This document shows positions 40,669-50,487 of a stretch of 56,329 bases of DNA, one piece after another (position 1 is the stretch's first letter; the number at the start of each line of letters is the position of its first letter). Below the pieces are notes generated by a model. It was not told the DNA's origin. It ran no database searches and worked only from the letters and a program-made list of their open reading frames with translations. The position numbers and the translations under genes are program-made. This DNA comes from Myxococcus sp. CA023 (GTDB lineage: Bacteria > Myxococcota > Myxococcia > Myxococcales > Myxococcaceae), in the NCBI RefSeq assembly GCF_010998615.1, contig NZ_JAAEAH010000064.1:1-56329 (forward strand), read 5' to 3'.

Positions 40669-42480
40669 ATGTCTCACGCCCTGCTGGCGGCGCTACTCGT
40701 CGCTTCGTCCACGGCCACCGCTCAGACACCGGTGCCGGAGGGTAGCCCGCCCGCGCCCGCGGAAGCCGCACCCGCTGCTCCCGCCGCCCCCGCGGAGTCT
40801 GTTCCCGCGGCGACCGCGCCTGTGTCCTCCACTCGCGAGGGCGTCAGCCGTGACGACCTGGAAGCGCTGAAGGAGGAGCTGCGCGAGGAGATTCGCGCCG
40901 AGGCCGCCAAGCAGTCCATTGGCGCCACGGACGAGTGGGCCGAGGAGTTCCCGGAGGAGAAGCGCAAGCTCGAGGTCTTCACGCTCGACGGCTACTTCCG
41001 CGTCCGCCCCACGCTCTTCTACAAGTTCGACCTGGGCAAGGCGCCCGGCCGGGAGCTCTTCCCGCGCTCGCCTCGCAGCGCGCAGGAGAACACCCAGTCC
41101 TTCGCCACCATGCGCGTGCGCCTGGCGCCCACCTTCAACATCTCCGAGCAGGTGGCGTTGAAGATGGAGGTCCTCGGCCTGGACAACTTCATCATGGGCG
41201 CCATGCCGGACACGCTGCTGCCCGGCAACACGCGCAACCTCTTCGGCATCTTCTCCGAGAGCCAGGACCCGCTGGCGGACGCGCTCCAGGACTCCATCAA
41301 GCTGCGCCGCGCCTACGGTGAAGTGAAGACGCCGGTGGGCATCCTGCGCTTCGGCCGCATGGGCAGCCAGTGGGGTCTGGGCATGCTGCGCAACGACGGC
41401 ACCTGCTTCGACTGCGACTTCGGCGACACCGTGGACCGCGTCCAGTTCGTCACCAACCCCTTCGAGGGCTGGTACGTGACGCCGATGCTGGATTTCAACT
41501 CGGAGGGCGTCACCGACACGCGCGGCACCGTGGGCGAGCCCATCGACCTGACCCAGTCCGATGACGCGCACAGCTGGGTGATTGCCATCGCGCGCCGGGA
41601 CACCGACCAGGTCATCCGCTCCAAGCTGGACAACAACCAGGGCGTGCTCCAGTACGGCCTGCACTTCACCTACCGCACCCAGAAGTGGGAGTACGACGGC
41701 TCCACCACGAACGGCCAGAACACGGGCTTCATCCCGCGTGACGCGACGCTGTTCGTCCCGGACCTGTGGCTGAGGTACGAGGAGAAGAACTGGCGGCTGG
41801 AATTCGAGGCCGCCGCCCAGCTGGGCCGCATCGGCAACCGCGCGCTGGACGTGGGCGGCATCAACGACCCCACGCTCAACCAGAGCCTCACCGTGGCCCA
41901 GTTCGGCGGCGTGGCGCAGGGTGAACTGCGGCTGCTGGACCAGAAGCTGTCGCTGAACATGGAGCTGGGCTTTGCCTCCGGTGACAAGGCGGCGGGCTTC
42001 GGCAACCAGCCGGGCCGCCCGGGCTCGGGCTCCAACGGTCGGACGGTGGAGGGTGACTTCGAGGGCCCGCAGTACGCCTGCGACGTGGGTGGATGCGCGG
42101 ACAACGCCATCCGCAACTTCCGCTTCAACCGCGACTACCGCATCGACCTCATCCTGTGGCGTGAGCTGATGGTCGGCATCACGGACGCCTTCTATGTCCG
42201 CCCGTCGGCGAAGTACACCATCACCGAGGGCTTCGACATCTACGGCCGCGTCATCTACTCGCAGGCCATGTACGCGCAGTCCACGCCGTCCTTCACGAAC
42301 AAGGCGCTGGGCCTGGAGGTCAACGTGGGCGCGGACTACAAGACGGAGGACGGGTTCGTCGCCGGCATCGCGTACGGCATCCTGTTCCCGATGAGCGGCT
42401 TGCAGGAGTTCAGCGAGACGCTGCGCAACGACCTGGACACGCCACAGACCATCCGCGCGTGGCTGGGGATGCAGTTCTAG
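40669..42480 (+). CDS. Predicted outer-membrane beta-barrel protein (TIGR04551-like)
   Basis: 603 residues: signal peptide ('LLAALLVASSTATAQ'), an Ala/Pro-rich linker, a charged coiled coil ('DDLEALKEELREEIRAEAAK'), then many amphipathic beta strands ('FTLDGYFRVRPTLFYKF', 'GILRFGRMGSQWGLGM'), ending in Phe ('RAWLGMQF') as barrel proteins do. It resembles the myxobacterial family I know as TIGR04551; the assignment is from memory. ATG 40669 has GGAG ten bases upstream. The lptM-like gene begins 2 bases after it. Confidence 0.75.
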   Translation: MSHALLAALLVASSTATAQTPVPEGSPPAPAEAAPAAPAAPAESVPAATAPVSSTREGVSRDDLEALKEELREEIRAEAAKQSIGATDEWAEEFPEEKRKLEVFTLDGYFRVRPTLFYKFDLGKAPGRELFPRSPRSAQENTQSFATMRVRLAPTFNISEQVALKMEVLGLDNFIMGAMPDTLLPGNTRNLFGIFSESQDPLADALQDSIKLRRAYGEVKTPVGILRFGRMGSQWGLGMLRNDGTCFDCDFGDTVDRVQFVTNPFEGWYVTPMLDFNSEGVTDTRGTVGEPIDLTQSDDAHSWVIAIARRDTDQVIRSKLDNNQGVLQYGLHFTYRTQKWEYDGSTTNGQNTGFIPRDATLFVPDLWLRYEEKNWRLEFEAAAQLGRIGNRALDVGGINDPTLNQSLTVAQFGGVAQGELRLLDQKLSLNMELGFASGDKAAGFGNQPGRPGSGSNGRTVEGDFEGPQYACDVGGCADNAIRNFRFNRDYRIDLILWRELMVGITDAFYVRPSAKYTITEGFDIYGRVIYSQAMYAQSTPSFTNKALGLEVNVGADYKTEDGFVAGIAYGILFPMSGLQEFSETLRNDLDTPQTIRAWLGMQF

Positions 42481-42482
42481 CC

Positions 42483-42731
42483 ATGCGCCAGGTCCTCGCG
42501 CGGCTGTGCGTGGCCGCCAGCGTGTCACTGACGCTGGCGGCGTGTGGCATCAAGGGGCCGCCTCGGCCACCCGGGCCGCCGCCAGCGCCCGCGACGGAGA
42601 CGCAGCCGCCGCCCCCTGAGTCGGAGCGAGGGCCCCTGGAGCCGTCGGGGCCCACCCTGTCTCCCACGCCGGAGACCGGGGTGGAGACGCCGCTGTCACC
42701 GCCGGAGTCCGAGGACGCGGGAGTCCCGTGA
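42483..42731 (+). CDS. lptM: LptM-like small lipoprotein
   Basis: 82 residues with lipobox 'SLTLAACGIKGPPRPPGPPP'. The CGxKGP motif directly after the lipidated Cys is the LptM (YifL) hallmark. Known LptM helps assemble the LptD/E lipopolysaccharide translocon. The Pro/Glu-rich tail is low complexity. In enterobacteria lptM also sits beside the diaminopimelate gene dapF; here it overlaps lysA by four bases (GTGA), so the linkage with DAP genes is conserved in kind. Confidence 0.75.
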   Translation: MRQVLARLCVAASVSLTLAACGIKGPPRPPGPPPAPATETQPPPPESERGPLEPSGPTLSPTPETGVETPLSPPESEDAGVP

Positions 42732-43969
42732 ATCACTTCGCCTACCGCAAGGGCGTGCTCCACGCGGAGGATGTGCCGCTGGCGGCCATCGCCGAGTCCG
42801 TGGGCACGCCCACCTACGTGTACTCCACCGCCACGCTCACCCGGCACGTTCGGGTGGTGACGGAGGCCTTCGGAGACCGGCCGCACCTCATCTGCTACTC
42901 GGTGAAGGCCAACTCGAACCTGGCCATCCTCAGGCTCATCGCCGAGCGGGGCGGCGGGTTCGACATCGTCTCCGGCGGCGAGCTGGCCCGGGTGCGGCAC
43001 GCGGGAGGGGACACGGCGAAGACGGTGTTCGCTGGCGTGGGCAAGACGCAAGATGAGATGGAGACGGCGCTGGCCGCGGGCATCCTCCTCTTCAACGTGG
43101 AGAGCGCCGAGGAGTTGGATGCACTGGACGCCGTGGGCCGCCGCCTGGGGCGCCGCGCGCCGTTCGCCCTGCGCGTGAACCCCGACGTGGATGCGCGCAC
43201 GCACCGTTACATCTCCACTGGCCTGAAGACGTCGAAGTTCGGCGTGCCGTTCGAGGAGGCGGTGGCCCTCTACGCGCGCGCGAAGAAGATGAAGGGCCTG
43301 CTGGCCGCCGGGTTGGATTGCCACATCGGCTCGCAGCTCACCCAGACGGCGCCCATTCGCGCGGCCTTGTCCAAGGTGGCGGGCCTGTACTCCGCGCTCA
43401 AGGCGAAGGGCCATCCGCTGGCGTACCTGGACGTGGGCGGCGGGCTGGGCATCACCTATTCGGACGAGACGCCGCCGTCTCCGGAGGAGTACGCCCGCAC
43501 CGTGCTGGCCGCGGCTGGTGCCACCGGCGCCACGCTCATCCTGGAGCCGGGCCGGGCGCTGGTGGGCAACGCGGGCGTGTTGCTCACGCGCGTGCTGTAC
43601 CGGAAGAAGACGCCAGCGCGGCATTTCGTGGTGGTGGACGCGGGCATGAATGACTTGCTGCGCCCCGCGCTCTACGAGGCGCACCACGGCCTTCAGCCCC
43701 TGGTGAAGCGGCGGGGCAAGGCGGTGGAGGTAGACGTGGTGGGGCCGGTGTGTGAATCCACCGACGTGCTGGCGAAGGCTCGGCCCCTGGTGCTTCCGCA
43801 AGCAGGCGAGTTGTTCGCTTTCATGAGCGCGGGCGCGTACGGCATGAGTATGTCGTCCACTTATAACTCCCGGCCACGCCCGGCCGAGGTGCTGGTGGAC
43901 GGTGAGGCGTGGCGCGTGGTCCGGGAGCGGGAGCGCGTCGAGGATCTCTGGCGCGGCGAGCGGGCCTGA
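42728..43969 (+). CDS. lysA: Diaminopimelate decarboxylase
   Basis: 413 residues, a fold-III PLP enzyme. Lysine for PLP is in 'ICYSVKANSNLAILRL', the phosphate loop is 'YLDVGGGLGITY', and the other subunit's Cys-Glu-Ser is in 'GPVCESTDVLAKA'. It makes L-lysine from meso-diaminopimelate. The GTG start overlaps the lptM stop. dapA follows after 16 bases. Confidence 0.96.
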   Translation: MNHFAYRKGVLHAEDVPLAAIAESVGTPTYVYSTATLTRHVRVVTEAFGDRPHLICYSVKANSNLAILRLIAERGGGFDIVSGGELARVRHAGGDTAKTVFAGVGKTQDEMETALAAGILLFNVESAEELDALDAVGRRLGRRAPFALRVNPDVDARTHRYISTGLKTSKFGVPFEEAVALYARAKKMKGLLAAGLDCHIGSQLTQTAPIRAALSKVAGLYSALKAKGHPLAYLDVGGGLGITYSDETPPSPEEYARTVLAAAGATGATLILEPGRALVGNAGVLLTRVLYRKKTPARHFVVVDAGMNDLLRPALYEAHHGLQPLVKRRGKAVEVDVVGPVCESTDVLAKARPLVLPQAGELFAFMSAGAYGMSMSSTYNSRPRPAEVLVDGEAWRVVRERERVEDLWRGERA

Positions 43970-43985
43970 ACGTATAAGCGCCGGC

Positions 43986-44873
43986 ATGAAGACCTTCGAA
44001 GGCTCCATGACGGCGCTGGCCACTCCGTTTCGCAACGGAGCGCTCGATGAGCCCGCATACCGGGCGCTGGTCCGCCAGCAGATTGAAGGGGGCACCAGCG
44101 TGCTGGTCCCCATGGGCACCACCGGCGAAGCCGTGACGATGACGGCCGACGAGCGGGCCCGCGCGGTGAAGGTGGTGGTGGAGGAGGCGAAGGGCCGCGT
44201 GACGGTGGTGGGCGGCGCCGGCTCCAACAGCACCGCGGAGACCATCGATGGTGTGCGCCGCGTGCGCGACGCGGGCGCGGACGGCACGCTCATCGTCACG
44301 CCCTACTACAACAAGCCCACGCAGGCGGGCTTGCTGGAGCACTACCGCGCGGTGGCCAAGGCGCACCCGGGCTTCCCCATCATCGCCTACAACGTGCCGG
44401 GCCGGACGGGCGTGGACCTGCTGCCCGACACCGTGCTGCGGCTGTGTGACATCCCCGAGGTGGTGGCGCTCAAGGAGGCCACCGGCAGCATGCCTCGGGC
44501 CATCGACATCCTGGAGAAGTGCGGCGACAGGATGACGCTCTTGTCCGGTGACGACTTCACCGTGCTGCCCTTCATCGCCTGCGGCGGCAAGGGCGTCATC
44601 TCCGTGTCCTCCAACGTGGCGCCGCGGATGATGGCGGACCTGGTGGCGGCGGCGCGCGCGGGGAATATCGCGGTGGCGCGCGACCTCCAAGTGCGGATGA
44701 ACGAGCTGCACCGCCTGCTCTTCATCGAGTCCAACCCCACGCCCGTGAAGTGGGGATTGCACGTGATGGGATTGTTCGGGCCCGAAGTGCGGTTGCCCCT
44801 GGTGCAGATGACCGAGCCCAACGCCGCGAAGCTTCGCGACACCCTGCGCCAGCTGGGCCTGCTCGCGGGCTGA
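43986..44873 (+). CDS. dapA: 4-hydroxy-tetrahydrodipicolinate synthase
   Basis: 295 residues, a TIM-barrel aldolase. '[11 protein letters not shown]' binds pyruvate, the Schiff-base Lys is in '[11 protein letters not shown]', and the Tyr is in '[11 protein letters not shown]'. It condenses pyruvate and aspartate semialdehyde, the first dedicated DAP/lysine step. It sits between lysA and dapB. The start is set by the conserved '[12 protein letters not shown]' N terminus. Confidence 0.97.
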   Translation: MKTFEGSMTALATPFRNGALDEPAYRALVRQQIEGGTSVLVPMGTTGEAVTMTADERARAVKVVVEEAKGRVTVVGGAGSNSTAETIDGVRRVRDAGADGTLIVTPYYNKPTQAGLLEHYRAVAKAHPGFPIIAYNVPGRTGVDLLPDTVLRLCDIPEVVALKEATGSMPRAIDILEKCGDRMTLLSGDDFTVLPFIACGGKGVISVSSNVAPRMMADLVAAARAGNIAVARDLQVRMNELHRLLFIESNPTPVKWGLHVMGLFGPEVRLPLVQMTEPNAAKLRDTLRQLGLLAG

Positions 44874-44911
44874 GCTTCTCTCATCCCTCCGTTACCTGGA
44901 GCGCGGCAGAC

Positions 44912-45727
44912 ATGATTCGCACCGTCATCACCGGCATCACCGGCCGCATGGGCAGCACGTTGCTTCGCCTGGCGCGCGACTCGGGAGACCTGCGGGTGGT
45001 GGGAGGCACGGCGCGGCCGGGCAGCGCCTCGGTGGGCCAGGACGCCGGGGTGGCGACGCGGCTGGGCCCGGTGGACGTGACGGTGGTGGACAGCCTGGAG
45101 CGAGCGCTGGACGCCGCTCAGGCGGACGTCGTCATCGACTTCACCAGCGCGGAGCTGAGCGTGGCGCACGCGAAGGTGTGTGCCGCGCGCGGCGTGGCCC
45201 TGGTGGTGGGCTCCACCGGCTTTACGCCGGAGGCGTCCGCGGCGCTGGCGGAGAGCGCGAAGGCGGTGCCCATCGTCGCCGCGCCGAACATGTCGGTGGG
45301 CGTCAACCTGGTCATCCGCATGGCGGCGGAGCTGGCGCGGGTGCTGGGGCCGGGCTTCGACGTGGAGGTGCTGGAGGCGCACCACCGCATGAAGAAGGAC
45401 GCGCCCAGCGGCACCGCGCTGCGGCTGGCGGACGTGCTGGCGGAGGCCCTGGGGCGCACCCAGGAGGACCTCACCTTCGCGAGGCATGGGCAGATTGGCG
45501 CGCGGCCCGCGCGCGAGATTGGTGTGCAGACGCTGCGGGGCGGCGACGTGGTGGGCGAGCACACCGTGTACTTCCTTGGCGAGGGCGAGCGCATCGAGCT
45601 CACGCACCGCGCCACCAACCGGGACCAGTTCGCTGCTGGCGCGCTGAGGGCCGCGCGCTGGGTGACGGGGCGCGCGCCTGGTCTCCATGACATGGCCGAC
45701 GTGCTCGGCTTCCAGAGGACTTCATGA
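44912..45727 (+). CDS. dapB: 4-hydroxy-tetrahydrodipicolinate reductase
   Basis: 271 residues. NAD(P)H loop '[16 protein letters not shown]', family signature '[19 protein letters not shown]', and '[18 protein letters not shown]'. It reduces the DapA product in DAP synthesis. It is 38 bases downstream of dapA and overlaps the FAH-family gene by ATGA. Confidence 0.97.
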   Translation: MIRTVITGITGRMGSTLLRLARDSGDLRVVGGTARPGSASVGQDAGVATRLGPVDVTVVDSLERALDAAQADVVIDFTSAELSVAHAKVCAARGVALVVGSTGFTPEASAALAESAKAVPIVAAPNMSVGVNLVIRMAAELARVLGPGFDVEVLEAHHRMKKDAPSGTALRLADVLAEALGRTQEDLTFARHGQIGARPAREIGVQTLRGGDVVGEHTVYFLGEGERIELTHRATNRDQFAAGALRAARWVTGRAPGLHDMADVLGFQRTS

Positions 45728-46494
45728 CGACCGCGCGCTACTGCCGCTTCCTGCATGAGGGCCGTGCGCACCACGGCCGGGTGGAAGGCTCCGAGGTGGT
45801 GGTCCTCACCGCCGCACCCTGGGCCGGCGCGAAGGAGACGGGCATCCACCGTTCGCTGTCCTCGTTGACGCTGCTGGTGCCGTCGGACGCGTCCAAGGTC
45901 GTGTGTATCGGTCAGAACTACCGCAAGCACGCGGAGGAGATGGGAAAGCCGGTGCCGCCCGAGCCGCTCATCTTCACCAAGCCCTCCACGGCGCTCAATG
46001 GCACGGGCTCGCCCATCCGCATCCCCAAGGCGAGCCAGGAAGTCCACTACGAGGCGGAGCTGGCACTCGTCATCGGCGAGAAGCTGAAGAACGCCAACGA
46101 GTCCACCGCCGCGCGCGCCATCTGGGGCCTCACCTGCTTCAACGACGTGACGGCGCGCGACGTCCAGCGCCGCGAGATTCAGCACACCCGCGCCAAGGGC
46201 TACGACACCTTCGCGTGCGCGGGGCCGTGGGCGGTGACGGGCCTGTCTCCCGACGACCTCCACATTGTGTGCCGGGTGAACGGGCAGGTGCGCCAGGACA
46301 GCCGCACGTCCGACATGGTTTTCAGTCCCGCGCGCCTGGTGTCGTTCATCTCCCACATCATGACACTGCTGCCCGGGGACATTGTCAGCACCGGGACGCC
46401 GTCGGGTGTGGGGAAGCTGTCGGCCGGGGACACGGTGGAGGTGGAGCTGGAGGGAATCGGAACCCTGGTGAACCCTGTTGAGATGGAGCCGTGA
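45724..46494 (+). CDS. Fumarylacetoacetate-hydrolase-family protein
   Basis: 256 residues with the FAH fold: '[20 protein letters not shown]', metal-binding '[13 protein letters not shown]' and '[13 protein letters not shown]', and '[13 protein letters not shown]'. Such enzymes cleave C-C bonds or decarboxylate 2-oxo acids such as oxaloacetate. In a DAP operon, a housecleaning role on oxo-acid by-products is possible but only inferred. It is coupled to dapB (ATGA) and folK. Confidence 0.9.
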   Translation: MTTARYCRFLHEGRAHHGRVEGSEVVVLTAAPWAGAKETGIHRSLSSLTLLVPSDASKVVCIGQNYRKHAEEMGKPVPPEPLIFTKPSTALNGTGSPIRIPKASQEVHYEAELALVIGEKLKNANESTAARAIWGLTCFNDVTARDVQRREIQHTRAKGYDTFACAGPWAVTGLSPDDLHIVCRVNGQVRQDSRTSDMVFSPARLVSFISHIMTLLPGDIVSTGTPSGVGKLSAGDTVEVELEGIGTLVNPVEMEP

Positions 46495-47015
46495 GCGACA
46501 CCGTCTACGTCGGGTTGGGTTCCAACGAGGGGGAGCGCGAGAATCACCTCGTCGCCGCCCTGTCCGCGCTGTCCCGCATCGACGCGGTGGCGGTGCTCCA
46601 CTGCTCCTCGCTTTTCGACAGCGCCCCCGTGGGGCCGCCGCAGCCGCGCTTCCTCAACGCGGTGGTGGCCCTGGAGTGTGGCCTGCCGCCGCAGCGGCTG
46701 CTCTGCATCCTTCAGCAGATTGAGAAGGACCTGGGCCGCAGCCGGGAGGTGCGCTGGGGCCCGCGCACCATCGACCTGGACATCCTCTTCTGGGAGGGCC
46801 AAGTGGTGGCCGACCCCACGCTCCAGGTGCCCCACCTGGAGCTGCACAAGCGCCGCTTCGCCCTGGAGCCGCTCGTTGAACTGGCGCCCCACCTGCGTCA
46901 TCCGGTACTGGGGATGTCGGTGAAGGAGCTCCTCGGGAAACTCGCCCCGCAGGATGTCCGCAGGAGCGAGGCCACGTGGTGGCCGGAAGCGAGCTACTCG
47001 AGCAACGACACATGA
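46491..47015 (+). CDS. folK: Hydroxymethyldihydropterin pyrophosphokinase
   Basis: 174 residues. 'VYVGLGSNEGERENHL', 'PRFLNAVVALE' and the HPPK signature 'RWGPRTIDLDILFW' are all present. It transfers pyrophosphate from ATP to hydroxymethyldihydropterin in folate synthesis. It overlaps the FAH gene (GTGA) and the TPR gene (ATGA). thyA and folA lie about 19 kb away in a different operon. Confidence 0.95.
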   Translation: MSDTVYVGLGSNEGERENHLVAALSALSRIDAVAVLHCSSLFDSAPVGPPQPRFLNAVVALECGLPPQRLLCILQQIEKDLGRSREVRWGPRTIDLDILFWEGQVVADPTLQVPHLELHKRRFALEPLVELAPHLRHPVLGMSVKELLGKLAPQDVRRSEATWWPEASYSSNDT

Positions 47016-48352
47016 ACCTGTCCCTTGCCCTGGCCACTGCGGCGCTGCTGACCGCCCAGCCCTCGACGCTGCCTCCCGGCCACCCGGTCATCCCTCCGGG
47101 GACCACGGCCTCCCCCGCCACCTCTGGCATGCCGGAGGGCCACCCGCCCACGGAAGGCGTGGCTCCCAGCATCAGCCCGGAGCAACTGCCCCCAGGCCAC
47201 CCGCCCATGTCGGGCACGGGCCGGGCGCCGCCGTCCGCGGAGGAGTTGCTGCGTCAGCTCGACTCCACGGAGGGGCTGGCGGACCGGGAGAAGACCTTCG
47301 AAATCGCCGCGTCGCTGGGCCGCCTGTACTACGTGAACGGCCGCAACGCGGAGGCCAGCACCTACCTTCAGCAGGCCCTGGCGCGCGCCCAGCCCACGCG
47401 GGAGCTGTTCCTGGCGCAGCGCAAGAAGCTGGGCAAGGCCACGGTGCCCATCGCGAAGGCGACGAGCTGCGGCTTCACCCCGGAGATGCCGGTGGAGGAG
47501 ATGGGCGCCGCCGCGCAGGCGCTCGCGAAGAAGGGGGACACCGCGGGCGCGGCGTCCTGTGCTCGCGCGGCACTGGCTCCGGTGTTGGACGTGGCGGTGA
47601 TGCAGGCCAACGCGCTCTACCTGTCCAACGACAGTGGCAGGGCGCTGGTGGCCTACGACGCCGTGCTGGAGGTGGAGCCCCTGCACGAGGAGGCCCTCTA
47701 CGCGCGTGCGGCGCTGCTCTTCGAGACGAAGGGCGACGACGTGGCGGCGCTGAAGAAGGCGGGCGAGGGCTTCGAGGCGGTCGCTACCACGTACCCCGAT
47801 TCGTTCCGCGCGCCCATGGCGAAGCGGATGGTGGCGCTCGTGGAGGAGACGGTGAAGGCGGGGGGCCGCAAGCAGTTGCTCGCCTCGCGCGCGGAGGACC
47901 GCCGCATCCGCCTGTCGCAGGCGCCTGCTGCCGCCGCGCCGGATGCGCCGCGGCCGCTGTCGCAGGAGATGGTGGACGCGGTGAAGGGCACCGAGCGCAC
48001 GCCGGAGCTGGAGCAGGGCCTGGCGAAGCTGGTGGACGAGGGCGAGGAACTCCTGGCGAAGGGCCAGTACCAGGAAGCGCTCGCGAACTACACGCGCGTG
48101 GTTCCCTTCCAGCCGGAGAACGGGCGCGCGAAGGCGGGCATGGCCTGGTCCCTGGTGAGCTTGGAGCGCCCCATGGCGGCGCGCGTGTGGGGCGTGGCCG
48201 TGCAGACCGACCCGCTCTCCGTGGAGAAGCTGGGCGACACGCTCAAGGCCAAGGGCGACGACAAGGGCGCGAAGGCGCTCTGGGAGAAGCTCGCTACCGA
48301 CGCGCCGGATTACCCCAACAAGGCGAGTCTGCAGGCGAAGCTGGGCAAGTAG
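47012..48352 (+). CDS. Secreted TPR protein with GHPP repeats
   Basis: 446 residues. A short signal peptide ('LSLALATAALLTAQPS') is followed by three Pro/Gly/His repeats ('LPPGHPVIPPG', 'MPEGHPPTEG', 'LPPGHPPMSG'), then tetratricopeptide-like helices ('EIAASLGRLYYVNGRNAEAS', 'GQYQEALANYTRVVPFQPEN'). The His-rich linker could bind metal or simply space the domain from the membrane. ATG 47012 is coupled to folK. Partner unknown. Confidence 0.78.
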   Translation: MNLSLALATAALLTAQPSTLPPGHPVIPPGTTASPATSGMPEGHPPTEGVAPSISPEQLPPGHPPMSGTGRAPPSAEELLRQLDSTEGLADREKTFEIAASLGRLYYVNGRNAEASTYLQQALARAQPTRELFLAQRKKLGKATVPIAKATSCGFTPEMPVEEMGAAAQALAKKGDTAGAASCARAALAPVLDVAVMQANALYLSNDSGRALVAYDAVLEVEPLHEEALYARAALLFETKGDDVAALKKAGEGFEAVATTYPDSFRAPMAKRMVALVEETVKAGGRKQLLASRAEDRRIRLSQAPAAAAPDAPRPLSQEMVDAVKGTERTPELEQGLAKLVDEGEELLAKGQYQEALANYTRVVPFQPENGRAKAGMAWSLVSLERPMAARVWGVAVQTDPLSVEKLGDTLKAKGDDKGAKALWEKLATDAPDYPNKASLQAKLGK

Positions 48353-48362
48353 CGCCCGCGCG

Positions 48363-48431
48363 CTAGAAGTGCTTCGCGGCCAGCGGGTCCTGCACGTTCA
48401 GTAGGACCGCGCGGCGGCCCTCCGCGGCCCT
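48363..48431 (-). pseudogene. Decayed duplicate of the kdsD 3' end
   Basis: On the minus strand, bases 48431-48363 translate to '[19 protein letters not shown]' followed by TAG. This closely matches the real kdsD end '[19 protein letters not shown]' about 70 bases upstream. It is a tandem partial duplication, about 70 bases long and diverged, lying after the true stop (48436). It has no start codon. Confidence 0.85.
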
Positions 48432-48435
48432 CGCC

Positions 48436-49494
48436 TCAGACGAACTTCGCGGCCAGCAGGTCCTGCACGTCGAGCAGGCCCACGGCGCGGCCCTCCACGT
48501 CCACCACGGGGAGCTGGTCCACCCGCAGCTCGCGCATCTGCGTGGCCGCGGCCAGCACCAGCGTCTCCGGCGTCACGCAGCGCGGGTTCTTCCCCATCAG
48601 CTCGCGCACGGGCACGGTGAAGTCGGTGAGGCCCGCCTCCACGCGGCGGCGCAAGTCGCCGTCGGTGAAGATGCCCACCAACTTCCCCGCCTTGTCCACC
48701 ACGCACGCGGCGCCCGGACGGCCGGGCGTCTTCGTCATCACCGCCACCACCGCGGACAGGGGCGAGGTGTCGCGCACCAGCGGGTTGGCGTTGCCGGTGC
48801 GCATCAGCTCGAAGACGCGCTGCACGGAGCGCCCCAGCTTGCCGCCCGGGTGCAGCAGCGCGTAGTCCTCCGTGCCGAAGGGCCGCGAGCGCAGCACCGT
48901 CATCGCCAGCGCGTCGCCAATCGCGTGCAGCGCGGCGGTGGATGCCGTGGGTACGAGGCCCATGGGGCAAGCCTCCGCGATGGCGCCGATGTCCAGCACC
49001 ACGTCCGCGCCGCGGCCCAGCGGGCTCTTTGCGTCGCCGGTGAGGGCGATGACGGGCGTCTCCATCCGCTTGAAGGAGGGGAGCAGGCGAATCAGCTCTT
49101 CCGTGGAGCCGCTGTTGGACAGCGCGAGGATGACGTCGCCCCGGCCCACGCGGCCCAAGTCTCCGTGCACGGCCTCGGCGGGGTGGAGGTACACGGAGCG
49201 GATGCCCGTGGAGGCCAGGGTGGCGGACAGCTTCTGGCCGATGTGGCCCGCCTTGCCCATGCCGGTGACGATGACCTGGCCCCGGCAGTCGCGCACCAAC
49301 TGCACGGCGCGCAGGAAGTCGTCTCCCAGACGTTCCGTCACGCCGAGAATGGCGCGGGCCTCGGCCTCCAGCACGCTCCGCGCGTAGGCGAGCGTGGCCT
49401 CCGCGTCGGGGAGGACGGCAGGTGCCTGGGCGGGACGGCCGGGGAGGGCGCGAAGGCGGGGCTTCTTGGCGGCGGAGCGGGAAGGGCGGGCCAT
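48436..49494 (-). CDS. kdsD: Arabinose-5-phosphate isomerase (KpsF/GutQ family)
   Basis: 352 residues. The SIS domain has '[20 protein letters not shown]', '[13 protein letters not shown]' and '[17 protein letters not shown]'. Two CBS domains follow ('[20 protein letters not shown]', '[18 protein letters not shown]'). It interconverts ribulose-5-phosphate and arabinose-5-phosphate for KDO and lipopolysaccharide synthesis. The N-terminal 30 residues are basic and extra. ATG 49494 is the first good start; its 3' end has been tandemly duplicated. Confidence 0.93.
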   Translation of the reverse strand: MARPSRSAAKKPRLRALPGRPAQAPAVLPDAEATLAYARSVLEAEARAILGVTERLGDDFLRAVQLVRDCRGQVIVTGMGKAGHIGQKLSATLASTGIRSVYLHPAEAVHGDLGRVGRGDVILALSNSGSTEELIRLLPSFKRMETPVIALTGDAKSPLGRGADVVLDIGAIAEACPMGLVPTASTAALHAIGDALAMTVLRSRPFGTEDYALLHPGGKLGRSVQRVFELMRTGNANPLVRDTSPLSAVVAVMTKTPGRPGAACVVDKAGKLVGIFTDGDLRRRVEAGLTDFTVPVRELMGKNPRCVTPETLVLAAATQMRELRVDQLPVVDVEGRAVGLLDVQDLLAAKFV

Positions 49495-49577
49495 GTTCAG
49501 TGTCCGGCCTTCTACCTCCGCCCCCCCGCGGTGGCCACCCTTGACGCATGGGGGGGCATCGGTTACGCGCCTGCTCG

Positions 49578-49597
49578 CCCGGCCTCCTTTGGCCGGG
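49578..49597 (+). promoter_or_regulatory. Hairpin in the transaldolase leader
   Basis: CCCGGCC-TCCTTT-GGCCGGG forms a perfect 7-bp stem 29 bases before the transaldolase ATG. If transcribed it sits just upstream of the ribosome site. Confidence 0.3.
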
Positions 49598-49626
49598 GCA
49601 CATTCCACCTTCAAGAGAGGGACGAG

Positions 49627-50298
49627 ATGAAGTTCTTCATCGACAGCGCCGACGTGGAGGAGATTCGCAAGGCCCACGCCATGGGCTGCGTGGACGGAGT
49701 GACGACCAACCCGTCCTTGCTCGCCAAGGTGGGCCGGGGCCTGGAGGAGACCATCCGCGAAATCTGCTCCATCGTGGATGGCCCCATCAGCGCCGAATGT
49801 GTGTCCATGGAAGCGGACGAGCTCATCAAGGAAGGCCGCTCCCTGGCGAAGATCCACGACAACGTCGTGGTGAAGATTCCCATGGGCGTGGAGGGCATGA
49901 AGGCCACCAAGGCGCTGACCGCCGAGGGCATCCGCACCAACGTCACACTGTGTTTCTCCGCCAACCAGGCCCTGCTGTGCGCCAAGGCCGGCGCCACCTA
50001 CGTGTCGCCCTTCGTCGGCCGGTTGGATGACATCTCCCAGGACGGCATGGAGCTCATCTCCCACATCCTGGAAATCTACCGGAACTACGAGCAATTCAAC
50101 ACGCAGGTGCTGGTGGCCAGCGTTCGCAACCCCGTGCACGTGCTCCAGGCCGCCCGCCTGGGCGCGGACGTGGCCACGCTGCCCTACAACGTCATCACCC
50201 AGCTGGCGAACCACCCGCTCACCGACGCCGGCATCAAGAAGTTCCTGGCCGACTGGGAGAAGGTCCCCAAGGCCGCCAAGCCGCCCGCGTCCAAATAG
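49627..50298 (+). CDS. tal: Transaldolase (small TalC-type)
   Basis: 223 residues. '[20 protein letters not shown]', '[11 protein letters not shown]', Schiff-base Lys in '[15 protein letters not shown]', and '[13 protein letters not shown]'. The 'ISAEC' motif carries Glu where fructose-6-phosphate aldolase has Gln, favouring true transaldolase activity in the pentose-phosphate pathway. AGAGGG lies upstream of ATG 49627. A terminator with a U-run follows. Confidence 0.92.
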   Translation: MKFFIDSADVEEIRKAHAMGCVDGVTTNPSLLAKVGRGLEETIREICSIVDGPISAECVSMEADELIKEGRSLAKIHDNVVVKIPMGVEGMKATKALTAEGIRTNVTLCFSANQALLCAKAGATYVSPFVGRLDDISQDGMELISHILEIYRNYEQFNTQVLVASVRNPVHVLQAARLGADVATLPYNVITQLANHPLTDAGIKKFLADWEKVPKAAKPPASK

Positions 50299-50337
50299 AC
50301 CCTCCGGAAATACAGACTAACATCGGTTTTCATGGCT

Positions 50338-50371
50338 CCAATCCCTCTGCGGGGTTGGGGCCTGTTTTTTT
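50338..50371 (+). terminator. Rho-independent terminator of transaldolase
   Basis: CCAATCCC (50338-50345) pairs with GGGGTTGG (50351-50358) including one G-T pair, with a 5-base loop. A run of seven T starts at 50365. It is 40 bases after the transaldolase stop. Confidence 0.75.
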
Positions 50372-50442
50372 GAGAAAAATGGAGCCCGTCCTCCTCCGGT
50401 TCCCGGTGGGTTGCACTGGCGATTTCGCGCTGCGGCATGTAT

Positions 50443-50464
50443 TCGTTGACTCCCGAGTCAACGA
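50443..50464. promoter_or_regulatory. Perfect palindromic operator upstream of acyl-CoA dehydrogenase
   Basis: TCGTTGACTC-CC-GAGTCAACGA is a perfect dyad with 10-base arms, ending 23 bases before the dehydrogenase ATG. Its length and spacing suit a TetR-family repressor of the kind that controls fatty-acid degradation genes. No regulator gene is adjacent. Confidence 0.6.
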
Positions 50465-50487
50465 GCCGAACCCGTCACGAGGTCCCC

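Noticed and set aside
46954..48366. A 470-codon plus-strand frame overlapping the TPR gene
   Set aside because: Its product is Gly/Arg/Ala-rich without domains, while the overlapping frame has a signal peptide and TPR repeats.
49541..49569. Possible promoter TTGACG with a -10 box before transaldolase
   Set aside because: The -10 sequence (TACGCG) is poor and nothing else supports it.
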